Positions 34,681 to 45,349 of a stretch of 64,000 nt of DNA are shown one piece after another. The notes below the pieces were generated by a model. That model did not search any database. It had not been told where the DNA came from and saw only the letters and a program-made list of their open reading frames with translations. Numbering within the stretch: position 1 is the stretch's first letter; each line of letters begins with the position of its first letter. Both the position numbers and the translations under genes were made by a program. The DNA is from Rutpela maculata (lineage: Eukaryota > Arthropoda > Insecta > Coleoptera > Cerambycidae). The DNA lies in contig OW386285.2 of the NCBI GenBank assembly GCA_936432065.2, positions 39,115,920-39,179,919 of the forward strand, read 5' to 3'.

Positions 34681-35559
34681 GTGTAGAAAATTAGCAGCAT
34701 ATCTACGTAAACATATATAATACATGCGAGATGCGTTCGACAGCACAGGGTCTGGTATCCGAAAGTGTTGAGCCACACAGCAACCGCTCTGTCAAGTCTA
34801 GATCTGCGTAGATTCGACTCCCGTTCCCCACAATCAACAATGTAAGGTAGGTCTTCAGAAAGTTTCATAAAATTAATTACGACAGTGAAAATAATATAAA
34901 CTAGTGGAAGCATACTCTGTCAATTTACTGACCTTTTTATATAATTGTTACACATTCTATAGGACATTCTTCGCAGTTTTCTTGTAAATAATGTTAGTTT
35001 TTGGACATTCTAAATTTTGTGATATCAACTTTGTTGTGAAAAAAAAAATATGAAAAACATGAAATAACAAACACTCTGTCGAGGATTCGAACACAAGGTC
35101 TTTGGATTGCCAGACAAAGCACAAATCAAATCAAATCAAACAATACTTATATGTGTCTCCCCGGAAACTGTCCCGGAGCCAGCCAGACAACCACGGCGCG
35201 CTGCATTGTGCTGAGTGTAGGGCTAGGCGAGGCAGGTCCGGTTCAACTAAACAATAATTAATGAGGAGCTTAGAGTTCCTGTTTAAAGGGCATAAACTTA
35301 AACCAACAATAACTTTTAAAAAACATGATATATGAAAATATCTAAAAATAGTTAAAATAACACAATAAAATTATCAATTTCGCGCACAACACGAATGCGA
35401 ACACTTTGAAATTTTGGTTGCTTTTGGTTGATCACTATGAAAACTGAATGTCTAGAGTATATATCATTCGAGTGTTATATTTCAACGAATTAGATATATG
35501 AAATATATATATTAGTAAAATGTAAACAAAAAAAAAATATATAGAGAATAAAATTTCAC

Positions 35560-35825
35560 AAGATTTCTATTCAAATACAAATGACAGAAATTAAGAAAAT
35601 ATATTGTTTTAATTTAAATGATTAATAACTTTTTTATTTACTGATTGATTTTTTTCAAAAACAATGGGGTTCTTCCTCTAGCTAAAGCTAACTTACTTTT
35701 CAAATTTCAATACAATCGGGCTTTTCCTTCTTAAGCTATCGTGCTTACAAGAAACGTGACAGACAGACAGACGAACGGACAGATCGGATGCAATATACTC
35801 TTCGTTTTTGCGAAGAGTATAATAA
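35560..35825. repeat. Interspersed repeat C with terminal hairpin, copy 2
   Basis: Direct-orientation copy of 34,190-34,563. Its hairpin (35,793-35,820) has a shorter loop of about 5 bases, tttttg. Confidence 0.8.
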
Positions 35826-35986
35826 TGTACTCCATAAAGTTGTAAAAGAAATACATCTAGAACAAATAAAATTGTTTTGTAATTATTTTATTTGCAACAG
35901 CCTATATAGCATATATATAGGACACTGAAGAAGAACCAACAAATCCTTAATTATCAGTTCTCAAATATGATTCAAATTATGACTGA

Positions 35987-36139
35987 TACAGTGCTTGTAA
36001 TTGCCGATTAGGCATGTACATTCACGTAGCGCCCTTCGGCAAAGCATCCCAGCTCTCAGTTATTTCATTTCAGCCAGCTGGCACACACGATGTTGTAATT
36101 CTTACTCCCTATGCCTAGCCCGCCACTACACACACTGTA
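35987..36139. mobile_element. Small mariner-type MITE, family 2, copy 2
   Basis: It starts tacagtgcttgtaattgcc and ends cacacactgta. It is a 153-bp homologue of 31,584-31,772, lacking about 25 bp after cacgtagcgc. Confidence 0.82.
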
Positions 36140-36964
36140 TAAATGATGTAAATTATATAAAAAAATAATGATAAATTAATAACTATTTTATCACACAGAA
36201 TACCACCTTTTGTACCAACACAATAAATGCTACATTCTCATAAAAATTGTTATCTTTTAATCATTTACGTCGCTTGTATAGTATAAATATTCGTACTTAA
36301 TATTCATATATAATTTTTTTCTTCAAAGTGAAATTCGGCACGAAAAATGGTACGTATTCCAGTCTAGAATATGGAATTGCTCAATTTGGACTTTGGAATC
36401 GTGATCAACGACCCAAAAAAACTCTTAGAGCCCATTTCTGAGGCGAAATATTTGTTTTTTAAAATTCTTTTAAGATAGCTACTATTTGGGGCACTTCAGC
36501 TTTCTCATTTTCAGAGTTAATGCAGGGTTCAGTGCTGATGAATGTTCCTGGGGGTCTAGGGAACACGCGAAAAAAGGAATTTTTCAAATCGGTGCTGTTC
36601 CACCACCTTTCCACATTTTTTGGCTCATTAATTGGACTATAAAGTGAATCAGTGAGTGGAATTGCACTGCCATGGGGCTATTCTCCTAGGTCCATTTTAT
36701 CATTCTACTCTTGTTCTTAAATAGCTTTAAATATATGGTAATTTTTAGAAACAACTATGCTAAATGAATTGAAAAATATTTTATAATAAATGAAGCCTCC
36801 TGAATACTGAAAAATAAAAACTCATATAAACATCTTCAAAAACGAAAATGTCAGCCATTTAAATGAGACAAAGCAGATCGCCAGAGGAATAGCCCAACTT
36901 ACATTACTTATAAACCAGGAGCTAGTGATTGTTTGGTTGACTTATTTCATTAACTTTATAAAGT

Positions 36965-37490
36965 TGATTTTCATAATAATAATAATAATAATAATAACCT
37001 TTATTCAATAATACCATAAAACGGTGTAGAATAAGTCAAAAAGAACATGAAGTCTTGGTAAGTAAAAATTGGTATAAACATTACATTACTTTACATACAA
37101 AAAAAAAGTGTATAAAAAATAGTACATTTAAATTATATAAAATAATAGTTACATTTAAATAAAAACATTACTTTACAATGACGGATCAAAATGATGGGTA
37201 AAATATTCTGAAACACAGTAAAATGACTTTTCACATAAATAAGTTTTCAGCTTTACTTTAAAATTTTTTCTTGATAGGTTCTGATGTTCTTGTGGTATTT
37301 TGTTGTAAACCTTTATCACCTGCGTTACTACATTACGCTGTACTTGGGTGAAATTCGTTTGGGGCTGACGTAACACTGATCTTGCACAACCTCTAGTATT
37401 AAACATATGGCTGGTTTCATATCTGCTAAAGAATTCTTGGTAATGTTCTTTGACGAAGCATGCACATTCATATATATACAAACATGGTAC
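36965..37490 (-). pseudogene. CR1/Jockey-group LINE 3' end
   Basis: The minus strand encodes ECACFVKEHYQEFFSRYE, FNTRGCARSVLRQPQTNF, VTQVIKVYNKIPQEH and FKVKLKTYLCEKSFYCVSEY, the conserved C-terminal tail seen also at 62.5-62.7 kb (HNTR, LYNRLP, FKDKVKLFL, FYSVNQF). A stop at 37,173 is probably the native one. The 3' end carries a (TTA)n run, seen as (ATA)n at 36,976-36,998, the same tail type as the LINE at 58.9-63.0 kb. It is 5'-truncated at about 37,490. Confidence 0.82.
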
Positions 37491-37499
37491 GGTAAGTAT

Positions 37500-38110
37500 G
37501 TTTTTCTCTTTAAATATTTGACTACAGGTCTCTCTTCTTTTTAGGTGGAAAATACTTCTAACGCAAGATTTTTGGAGCTTGAAAATTCTAGATGAGTCAA
37601 CAGAGTTTCCCCAAAAAATGATTCCATATTTTATTCTGGAGTTTACATACGAATAATATGCCGATAATGCTGCTGCCTGATTTACGGAATTTGCTATGAC
37701 ACGTAACGCATATGTAAATGAACTTACTTTGCTAGCGAGATAATGTACGTGTTCTATAATGTCTCTTATTTATTAAACGGCAAGTCTGCCATGAGTAGCA
37801 AGACAATGCTCGACAGGAGCGCTTCAATTATGTAAAAAAAAAAAATAGTGCCTTTTTCTTACATTTTATATTATAAAGTATTTATACAAGAAGTTACAAC
37901 ATTCAATGATATATATTTTTTTTCATAGTTGAGACGCTCTTGTTGAGTCATATCACGTGTATACTCTAGCAGACAGCCATTTTCACGATTTGCAGCACAG
38001 AAATACTAGATTTATGTTATAAAGAACGTTGATGAAATTGGCCAAGAACTTCTGTCTCTGCGTATCGGGCTATTAATCAAAAATATTTTTAAGGACCTCC
38101 TCTCTCCGTG
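37500..38110. other. Unassigned AT-rich DNA
   Basis: It lies between the LINE fragment and the THAP exons. No coding motif was seen. The minus-strand frame of the LINE may continue a little into the left edge in another phase. Confidence 0.4.
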
Positions 38111-38115
38111 TGACA

Positions 38116-38813
38116 TCATTTCAGTGTAATTTTGATTTGTAAAATCAGTTTCATCTCCTTGTCTCTTACTAGCAGTACGTGAATTCCATGTGGTACATCA
38201 TTAATTAACTGTAGGGGCCTATTTTCCTTATCAGTTAACGATGATGATGACACTAAAGCAGGCGTAATATCAACACTTGGGTTCATTTTACAAGCAGATT
38301 GAATATTTAGGGAAAGATCTGACAAGATTTTTCGTTTTCGTGTACTTACGTCTAGAAAAGGAAAGTTATTAGTAATTATTTCTGATTTTAATATTTAATT
38401 CCTACAATGTAAAAACATTACCTACCTTACGTTAACGGTTTCCATTGCTTTCTTTTCGGTGGGTACAGCTGTTTTCGAAAGCTTCAGCTTTGGAATACAA
38501 TCGGGAATAACCAAGTGCTCTGGGGTCTTTTCAAAACATTCGGCAGTGAAATGAATTGAACACACCCGTCCTGTGCAATATATTTATTATATAAATGAAT
38601 TTATTTATACATATTATTTATTTATTTATAAACGAATGAAGTTTTTCTAGTTTCATTTTAACTTACCATTGTTGAGGTTAACTAGTCGAGGTCACAAAAG
38701 CTAATCCATTTTTTTTGCTCTCTTTTCTTCCTGGGGAACCGAAAGTAGCTAATATTCGTATTTTTGGTGATCCCGTTCCAGTTTTTGCAGGTTTTTACTG
38801 AACAACTAGGCAT
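38116..38813 (-). pseudogene. THAP domain exons of the P-like transposase
   Basis: Exon 1 (38,667-38,813) starts MPSCSVKTCKNWNG, giving the first C-X4-C pair of a THAP zinc finger, and runs to KKWISFCDL. A TAG at 38,682 and a frame slip follow before a GTAAGT donor (38,661-38,666). Exon 2 (about 38,426-38,570) starts after a CACAG acceptor and reads RVCSIHFTAECFEKTPEHL and PDCIPKLKLSKT, giving the C-X2-H pair and the Pro-rich end of the THAP fold. Exon 3 (38,116-38,351) follows a TTTTCTAG acceptor and encodes a Ser-rich linker, RKRKILSDLSLN onward, to a stop. The phase between exons 2 and 3 does not join cleanly. THAP domains bind DNA, in P elements at sites near the transposon ends. The next expected exon is at 32,588-33,098. 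Confidence 0.82.
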
Positions 38814-38982
38814 TTTGGAAGATTTTCGACTAATTTGTAAACACAAACAAATCGAATAAATGACATATGACATAAATAAATGAAATATGAAATATTTTAA
38901 ATATGGCCGCGTTTGGGATGTGCGCAGTAGAGGACGAAAATGAGACCTTCATCTGCACACACCTTATATCCTTTACATCATG

Positions 38983-38990
38983 GATACACC
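38983..38990. repeat. 8-bp target-site duplication of P-like element, right
   Basis: gatacacc, identical to 27,600-27,607, directly outside the right terminus ...CATCATG. Confidence 0.88.
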
Positions 38991-39276
38991 TATCCACATT
39001 TCGGCTATATCCATTGAATTCCTTATACATTTGTTAATGTATTGGAAAAGTTCCAGAATATATATTCAAACCAGTCAAAGATATTTTCATAGTTATAAGG
39101 ATAAGATTGTGACAATCGCAATTTCTTATCATGATTAATATGATTAATCATATTTTCGAAAAAATGAATAAAAGTAAACGAATTTGTGTTTGAGCATTCG
39201 AAAAGTATACAACTTTTCCGAAATAGTGATATTTTATTTTTTCCAAGGGGTAAATTTCTCGGCAAGTTACAGCCTC

Positions 39277-39414
<138 letters not shown>

Positions 39415-39419
39415 AGAAA

Positions 39420-40090
39420 ATCATCAAGCAATTAAATTAAAATGATTTGAGATGTACTTTATTTGAATCCACGTTACTACAACTTAATAAACCACAATAA
39501 TCATGAAGTGTACATACTTTTTAACAGTTCTTAATGAAGAAAGAATTTTTTTGAAGAGCTTTTAGTTTTTTCTATAGTTTTTATTGCGACGATTGAGTTC
39601 TAATAATAATAATATATATAAGCATATTTTTCCCATCCATCCTTTGCTTGTATTGTTTGAAACGAAAAAGTATCAGAAAGCTACAATTTCCATCTTTCAA
39701 ATGAACCAACACTCATATAGATTGAACAAATTCTGATTTAGTGACATATAATTCAGTGCGTCGGTGTCACAGTCATGCGTATTCAAGCGAGTGCACGCAT
39801 GGATCTCGCTCCGAGTTATAATGTTACACTTGACTATTTTTTTCCAGGAAAACCGTGACTTTAACGATAAACTTTGTTAGGACATTGTTCATAAATATCT
39901 ATCCATCTGTATTTTTAATTTTTTTCTAGCTTGATTTAATTTCAAAATTTTGAGAAAATGGATGAAAAAAATTTGTTTTTTTCACTTTTTTATGTTCTGC
40001 ACCCGAGCGAAATGTAAACTTTTCAGGATATTATTCTACACATTTTCACGGACTCATTAAAAAAATTTACACAGTTTGCAAGGGCGACTG
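39420..40090. other. AT-rich DNA, nothing recognised
   Basis: No coding motif or paired ends were found. Confidence 0.45.
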
Positions 40091-40092
40091 GG

Positions 40093-41200
40093 CTATATGT
40101 TGAAATACGCAGGTAATTCCACAATAACTCGGTGACCTTTCATAGAATGAATGGTAATGTTTTTCCATGTTATATTTACCCCTAGTGTATACTGGTGAAT
40201 ATCCTCACACTTAGTCCATTTTTTTTCCTTATAGATATAAATTAATATTTTATACAGATAAATGCCGGTTAGCGTAGGAATATTTTTGGAGCGAAAAATT
40301 TGCTTACACGAGTCTAAATACTTCATGTTAAAAATTATTCGAATTATTCGCTTTTGAATTAAAAATAGTCTATTTGCCAAAGGTGATGAGCCCCATACTA
40401 TTATATAGTAGGTTTAAGTGAGAATAAAAAATTTCGTAGTAGACTAATACTAGACACTCGATTGTCAGTGAGTTCTTTAAGGACAGAATGAGAAAGCATG
40501 ACTAGTTTAATTTATTTGTTAGGTGCTCAATGTGGTCCAACCAAATCAAATTATTATCAACGATTGGTCAAAGAAATTTAGTATTTTTAAGTATCTCAAT
40601 ATTATTATTGCCGATGGGAAAAGTCTTAGTCATTTTGATGATTAAATTGTTTTTATCGCACCATTCTTTAAAAGACTTCATCAGCGTACATGAAGATATT
40701 GCACCCACTTAGATGGTCAGGTAAGTCGTTGACATATAAAAGAAAAATGATTGGACCCAGGACACTACCTTGTTTGGTGCCAAGTTCAGTATCACAGCTC
40801 TCTGAAAATACGTCGGCATATTTAACAATACATTTTCTATTTACGAGATAGGATATTATAATAGAGTTAGCATTTCCTCGAGTACCAAGTTTATTTAATT
40901 TCATCTACTACCTACGGTATCGAAAGCTCTAGACAGATCAAAGAATAACCCAACTACGTTTTCGGATTCGTCGAGTTTACGTAAGATAAGCTGAATAAAT
41001 GTGGTAGTAGCAATTTCGGTTGATAGGTTTTTCTGAAGCCAAACTGACATTTAGTAAACAAACTGTGTTAGTTTAAGTAAGAATTTAAGTTGTCGGAGAT
41101 TGCAATTTCAATAATTTTAGAGAAGATACTTAACAATGCAATTGGCCTATGGTTAAAAACTAATTTTGTATCTATTTTGGAGATTCTCTTTTACTAAAAT
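40093..41200 (-). pseudogene. CR1/Jockey-group LINE reverse transcriptase relic
   Basis: From right to left the minus strand reads NLSTEIATTTFIQLILRKLD and NVVGLFFDLSRAFDTV (motif A Asp), then a shift and stop near 40,905. LGTKQGSVLGPIIFLLYVND (motif B), CNIFMYADEVF (motif C, with YADE in place of YADD) and a region with LFLIQKRIIRIIFNMKYL at 40,330-40,380 follow. The C-terminal tail is replaced by unrelated sequence from about 40,190. The changed YADD Asp and several stops mean the enzyme is dead. It belongs to the same broad group as the LINE at 58.9-63.0 kb. Confidence 0.82.
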
Positions 41201-41415
41201 TGAATCCTAGAGGCCTCTTTGAGAGACACCCAGGAATTTGTATAGGACTATCCTGCACTCAGATGTTTTTTAAAGCTGCCGTTCATCAGTTCGATGTATT
41301 CGCTTACACCGTATGATCTTCTCGTAACCTTGTGAAATTCGATGCACTTGTTCAAGTCCAAGGTCATTCCGATCGATGACGTGTATATATAGACACGGTG
41401 TCTAGGAATACCTAC

Positions 41416-41483
41416 CCACATAACACAGTTTGTACTTAGTATGTACAAGTACGTACATACTAGGTACAAACTGTGTGATGTGG
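41416..41483. repeat. 68-bp near-perfect palindrome
   Basis: Arms of about 31 bases, starting ccacataacacagtttgtac and ending gtacaaactgtgtgatgtgg, pair with about three mismatches around a six-base centre. It could fold as a long hairpin RNA or a cruciform. No terminator or gene context is evident. Confidence 0.85.
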
Positions 41484-41499
41484 ATATAGATCCCACTAT

Positions 41500-43250
41500 T
41501 ATTACTATTATTATTAATGATTTATTTTTGTAAACATCTAACGTCAATGGTTCTAGATAATATGATTTATTTACTTTCAATGATGTTCCGCCTGTTATTA
41601 TATACTACAGAACTAAGTTGTCACCGGCCGAAAAGCTAATATATCCAGAAAATCCAAACATTACTATTTTCATATGCATATCACGCATTTGTAAATACAT
41701 TTATTTTGTAAATTTTGTAATTTACATTCGCATGTCTGACCGGTAGTTCCTATCCAGGAAATTATCCTGTCAGTTTGTATCCCTCCCCAAAATGGAGATA
41801 ACAGCAAATTTCCCAGTTCATTCCGTTATCATCATTACTCTGCTTTATTGTTGTAATTATTATGTACTATCTAATTATAGCTAATGATTTCTAGATAAAC
41901 TGTTTTATATCGATCAGGCTATTAGATACAGAAATTCTGCTAACGGGCCATCCTTAGTGACATACCAAATGTGATGCAACTAAATGGTTTTCTCTACTCC
42001 AACTTTTAATAATTGTTATAAATCCGCAATTATATACAAAATATTACAGGTAAACCGTTTTTGTGAAATAAATAACAAATATCAAATATCAAATTTTCTT
42101 GTACAGGGAATAGTGGTTCTGACAAAATATATACGGTGACCTAGACAAGTAATATTAAATTCTTCTAGTTACTTTTAATTAATGTAGTAACAGTCCTATT
42201 TTATTGGGACCAATAAGGATTTCTTTCTTAATATTAATCGCGCAAAATTATGGTTTTTATAGAAAGTATCCTTTCTCAAGGATAACTAGTACAGTTGGAT
42301 TGTTTTCGGCGACAACATTCCAATAGACATTTTATTGTTGATTTTTATGTATTATGACCTCCTGATTACGAAAAAAATATTTGCGCGCAAAAATTAATGG
42401 TGCGTCAAAAGTTATATGTACGTTTTGATGCGCTTTCACGGATTTTCTACTAATTAATATATGTTGTACTAGCATTCGAATGGGAATTTTAAAAATACTG
42501 GCTTATTTGAAATAAAATTCTTAAAAAATATACACTTGTCCGATATGTATAAGTCAGTCCGCCATCCTGGAAAAAAATATAAAACACCAATGATTAATGT
42601 CACTTATTCCCTTATGATGTCTAATTCATCTATGAATGTTCCGAAGGTTCTATTCTAACGCTACAGTAACAATATTGAACTTTATATGTAAGTGGACCAT
42701 CAAATCACACGCAGGATGAAAGATATTGCTCGCACAGCTTTGGACGGCTCTCACTCTTCAACTATTGACTGTCGAAATATGCCTACTTTTTGTAGAAATT
42801 TTTTAATCCCACCTCAAAAAGGAAGTTCTCAGTTTGGTGCTTGTCCGTATGTCTTTGCGTCTAAGGCCGGTTTATCTATAAGGCTAACTAGGGTATGGCC
42901 TCATAGCTCCAAAACTGCCGGCCTAATTTGAATGCAATGTAACGGGCATCAGCTTGGAAAAGTAATAAGCTATATCACGACCACAAGTTAGAGGTAGAGA
43001 TAGAGTAAAGAGGAATAAAATGTTTTAAAAGTGTTTAAGATTACCGTCGTCTAGCACTTTTTGTGAAAAACCAAGTTTATACAAATATAATATTGATTTA
43101 CTAAATGAGTCTTAATGTTCCGGAGGAGGTTATAGGCATACCCATGTCAGCCTTTACCCACGAAATAGTCGAAAACACTTCTTTCAAATGATCCGTCTTC
43201 AAAAAAAGAAAACTAAAAATTTTGAAATTAAATTGTCGCCCGGAAATGTT
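41500..43250. other. AT-rich DNA, nothing recognised
   Basis: No motif-bearing coding stretch. A 79-codon plus-strand frame near 42.7-42.9 kb has no family signature that I recognise. Confidence 0.4.
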
Positions 43251-43257
43251 GATGTTT

Positions 43258-43860
43258 GATGATGATGATGATTATTATTATTATTATAGACTTAGCAACG
43301 GCACACTTTCTCAGCCATAGCTGGACACTATCCTCCAGTACTGGCAAGAACTAGTTTCTTCGCGCGCGTTTAAGATTCGGCTTTGTTGGAGCCCATTCCA
43401 GGTTATTGACCTTTTCGGCGACGTTGGTGATGCCTACTCCAACAGCTCAGAGCCCAGACCCCACAAGGGATAACAGAGTCTCCTTGTCCAGGACTTTCAT
43501 TAATATATTCGCTGTTCCCAATATTACGATCTTCTGCACTGTTTGTGTGCTCGGTTGACCAGGCAGTTGCTGTAGACTCCTGTCATGGCCTTATTGGCAG
43601 TTCCAAAGGCTCCTACAAGTACTGCAACGTCTGTGATCTATGCATTCCACATTCTGCTAACTTCTATTTGGAGGTTCTTGTACTTGTTCAATTTTTCTGT
43701 TTCCTTGAGCATTATGTTTGTGTCATTCGGGAAGGATACATCGACCAGCAAACAGAACTTTTCCTTTTTACTGTGTTCGACGATGTCTGGGCGAGTTGCG
43801 TAAAATTCTCTGTCTGTCACAATCGGCAGATCCCACATAATTGGGTTTACAGACGGCTCC
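43258..43860 (-). pseudogene. LINE C-terminus with restriction-like endonuclease motif
   Basis: The minus strand reads PIVTDREFYATRPDIVEHSK, then FCLLVDVSFPNDTNI and EKLNKYKNLQIEVSRMWNA. After a stop it continues VAVLVGAFGTANKAM. The RPD, thirteen residues, then DVS arrangement is the PD-(D/E)XK-type motif of the site-specific endonuclease of R2/NeSL-type LINEs, and VVVGALG-like sequence normally follows it. A mixed (TGA)n/(TTA)n tract at 43,258-43,287 is the 3' tail. The fragment ends at about 43,845, where an opposite-strand RNase H LINE begins. Confidence 0.8.
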
Positions 43861-44605
43861 AAAACCCCTGAACGAACTGGAGCCAGAGTATACAGTTACA
43901 ACCCAAACGTAAGAATGACGAGTAATACCGCAGGAAATTCACGCCATTGAACTGTGTATGTACAAGGAGGCCTGAACAGATGCATTTTAGACACAGATCA
44001 ATAAGAATCTGTTCAGACAGCAAAGTAGCTCTTAAAGCTCTTGGCTCATATCGCTGCAATTCTAAATTGATCCGGAACTGCCAAAAGGCTCTAACCCGAT
44101 TGGGCAGATGTAACAAAATAACTCTGGCACGGAGGGCAACGAAATAGACGATTCCTTAGCCAGGGAAGGTGCGATATCGATATTTATCATATCAGAACCA
44201 GTGCTTGGCATACCGGCAAGCACTACGAAAACAACTATCTTGGCCTGGATTGGGAGGAAAATCTTCCAGGAACTACATTACTACATATCCTTTGAAATCA
44301 AGAACTAAGAAACTATTAGAGTTAAATAGGTTACACCTAAGAACTCCAGCTGGCCTAATACCGGACACTGCAGATTAAACCACCACCTACATAGACTCGA
44401 AATAGCGGACAACGCTGAATGCTGACTGTGTTTAGAGGAGAATGAAACGGCAGCACACGTTCTATGTGCCTGTCCTGCTGCAGAAAGAACCAGGTTCTCA
44501 CTTTTTGGCAAATGGCAACTGCTGCCAGAGAACTTGGACAACCTCTCACCCAGTAAGGTAGTCTGCTTTAATAAAAAGCTGAACTTATTAGGTGAAATAT
44601 AATAT
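43845..44605 (+). pseudogene. RNase H LINE 3' region
   Basis: The plus strand starts with FTDGSKTPERTGARVYSYNP (first RNase H motif, TDGSK), then RSIRICSDSKVALKALGSY (second, CSDSKVALKAL) and LGRCNKITLA. A degenerate stretch follows with LLELNRLHLRTPAGLI. The finger region reads NHHLHRLEIADNAEC, a TGA in place of a finger residue, LCLEENETAAHVLCACPA, FSLFGKWQLLPENLDNLS and KLNLLGEI, ending with a stop at 44,603. It resembles the RNase H LINE relics at 1.5-3.8 and 58.6 kb. Because RNase H is complete in layout but the RT is missing, it is a 5'-truncated copy. Confidence 0.82.
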
Positions 44606-44609
44606 ACCG

Positions 44610-45340
44610 AATGGTCGCAGTGGGGAGTCCGTTACTAGCCTACTCACATATCAACCTAATCCACGTAATTGTGACTTCGTTGGTATTGACAACTTTTTCA
44701 GCGTGTAACGTTTAATCAACATACACTTTGTTTAACATTAAATATCTAATTAAAGGTTAGATCGCATGTACTACGACCTGTACAATTTTAATAACGTTTG
44801 CAATTGCTAAAATTATGAGACTGTTGGGTGTTGGTAATTCAAATGAATAAACTATCCCTCGTCATAAAATTGTAGCATGATTTAAATCAGAAACAATTAA
44901 TTCTGCTTAAATATATTTGCCAAACATGAAAATTCTAGTCTAATTATTGGCAGTCACGCAATCGTGTACAAAATACATAAATCCAAAGCAACACAGAATA
45001 TTTTAATAACGTTGTTATGAGTGACAAATTAGCTAATGGAAAAAACAAATTTTTAATTCTATCTATCTTGTAGATTTTATTTAATATTACATATAATTAA
45101 TTATACAGTAGACTTGAGATTGATTTACCGTGCGTTTTAGATATTTTGATTATATTATAATCTTTTTAAATACACAGTTTTTACTAAAGAAGGATACATT
45201 TTGGCCTCATTTTTAAGTGGTACATACCAATCTTTGAACCAAAAACATTTCAAAAAAAGAAAAATATCAAGGTATAGATAAATCATCTGTTTGCTGGAGA
45301 AGAATCTCGAGGATCCATCTGATTATTTAGAATAGAAAAA
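44610..45340. other. AT-rich DNA, nothing recognised
   Basis: No coding motif or paired ends were found. Confidence 0.45.
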
Positions 45341-45349
45341 TTTGTTAAA

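Larger units (their letters stand above)
33590..36540. mobile_element. Inverted-arm element inside the P-like transposon
   Basis: Sequence 33,590-33,770 is clearly the reverse complement of about 36,345-36,520: both contain atttcgcctcagaaatggg, gtccaaattgag and attccatatt in mirrored order. The left arm continues as a tandem array (33,672-34,040) that is represented once on the right. The outer borders and target duplication were not found; 33,295 (cagtgtgtccc) and 36,660 are candidate limits. No transposase frame was seen. Confidence 0.6.
27608..38982 (-). mobile_element. P-element-superfamily transposon, inflated by nested insertions
   Basis: The left end starts CATGATGTAAAGG and the reverse complement of the right end starts identically; the ends stay matched for about 25 bp with one difference, through ATAAGGTGTG. 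Drosophila P elements begin CATGATGAAATAAC and also contain ATAAGGTGG early in the terminal repeat, so the end is P-like. Perfect 8-bp duplications (gatacacc) flank it. The minus strand carries a THAP DNA-binding domain just inside the right end and a P-type transposase exon at 32,588-33,098, in the order expected for a P transposase. The 11.4-kb length reflects insertions, including a hAT-like unit, two classes of mariner-type MITE, a large inverted-repeat element and a LINE fragment. The catalytic C-terminal half was not found. Confidence 0.85.

Noticed and set aside
43250..43290. Microsatellite as an independent feature
   Set aside because: The (TGA)/(TTA) tract is the 3' tail of the minus-strand LINE fragment and is described there.
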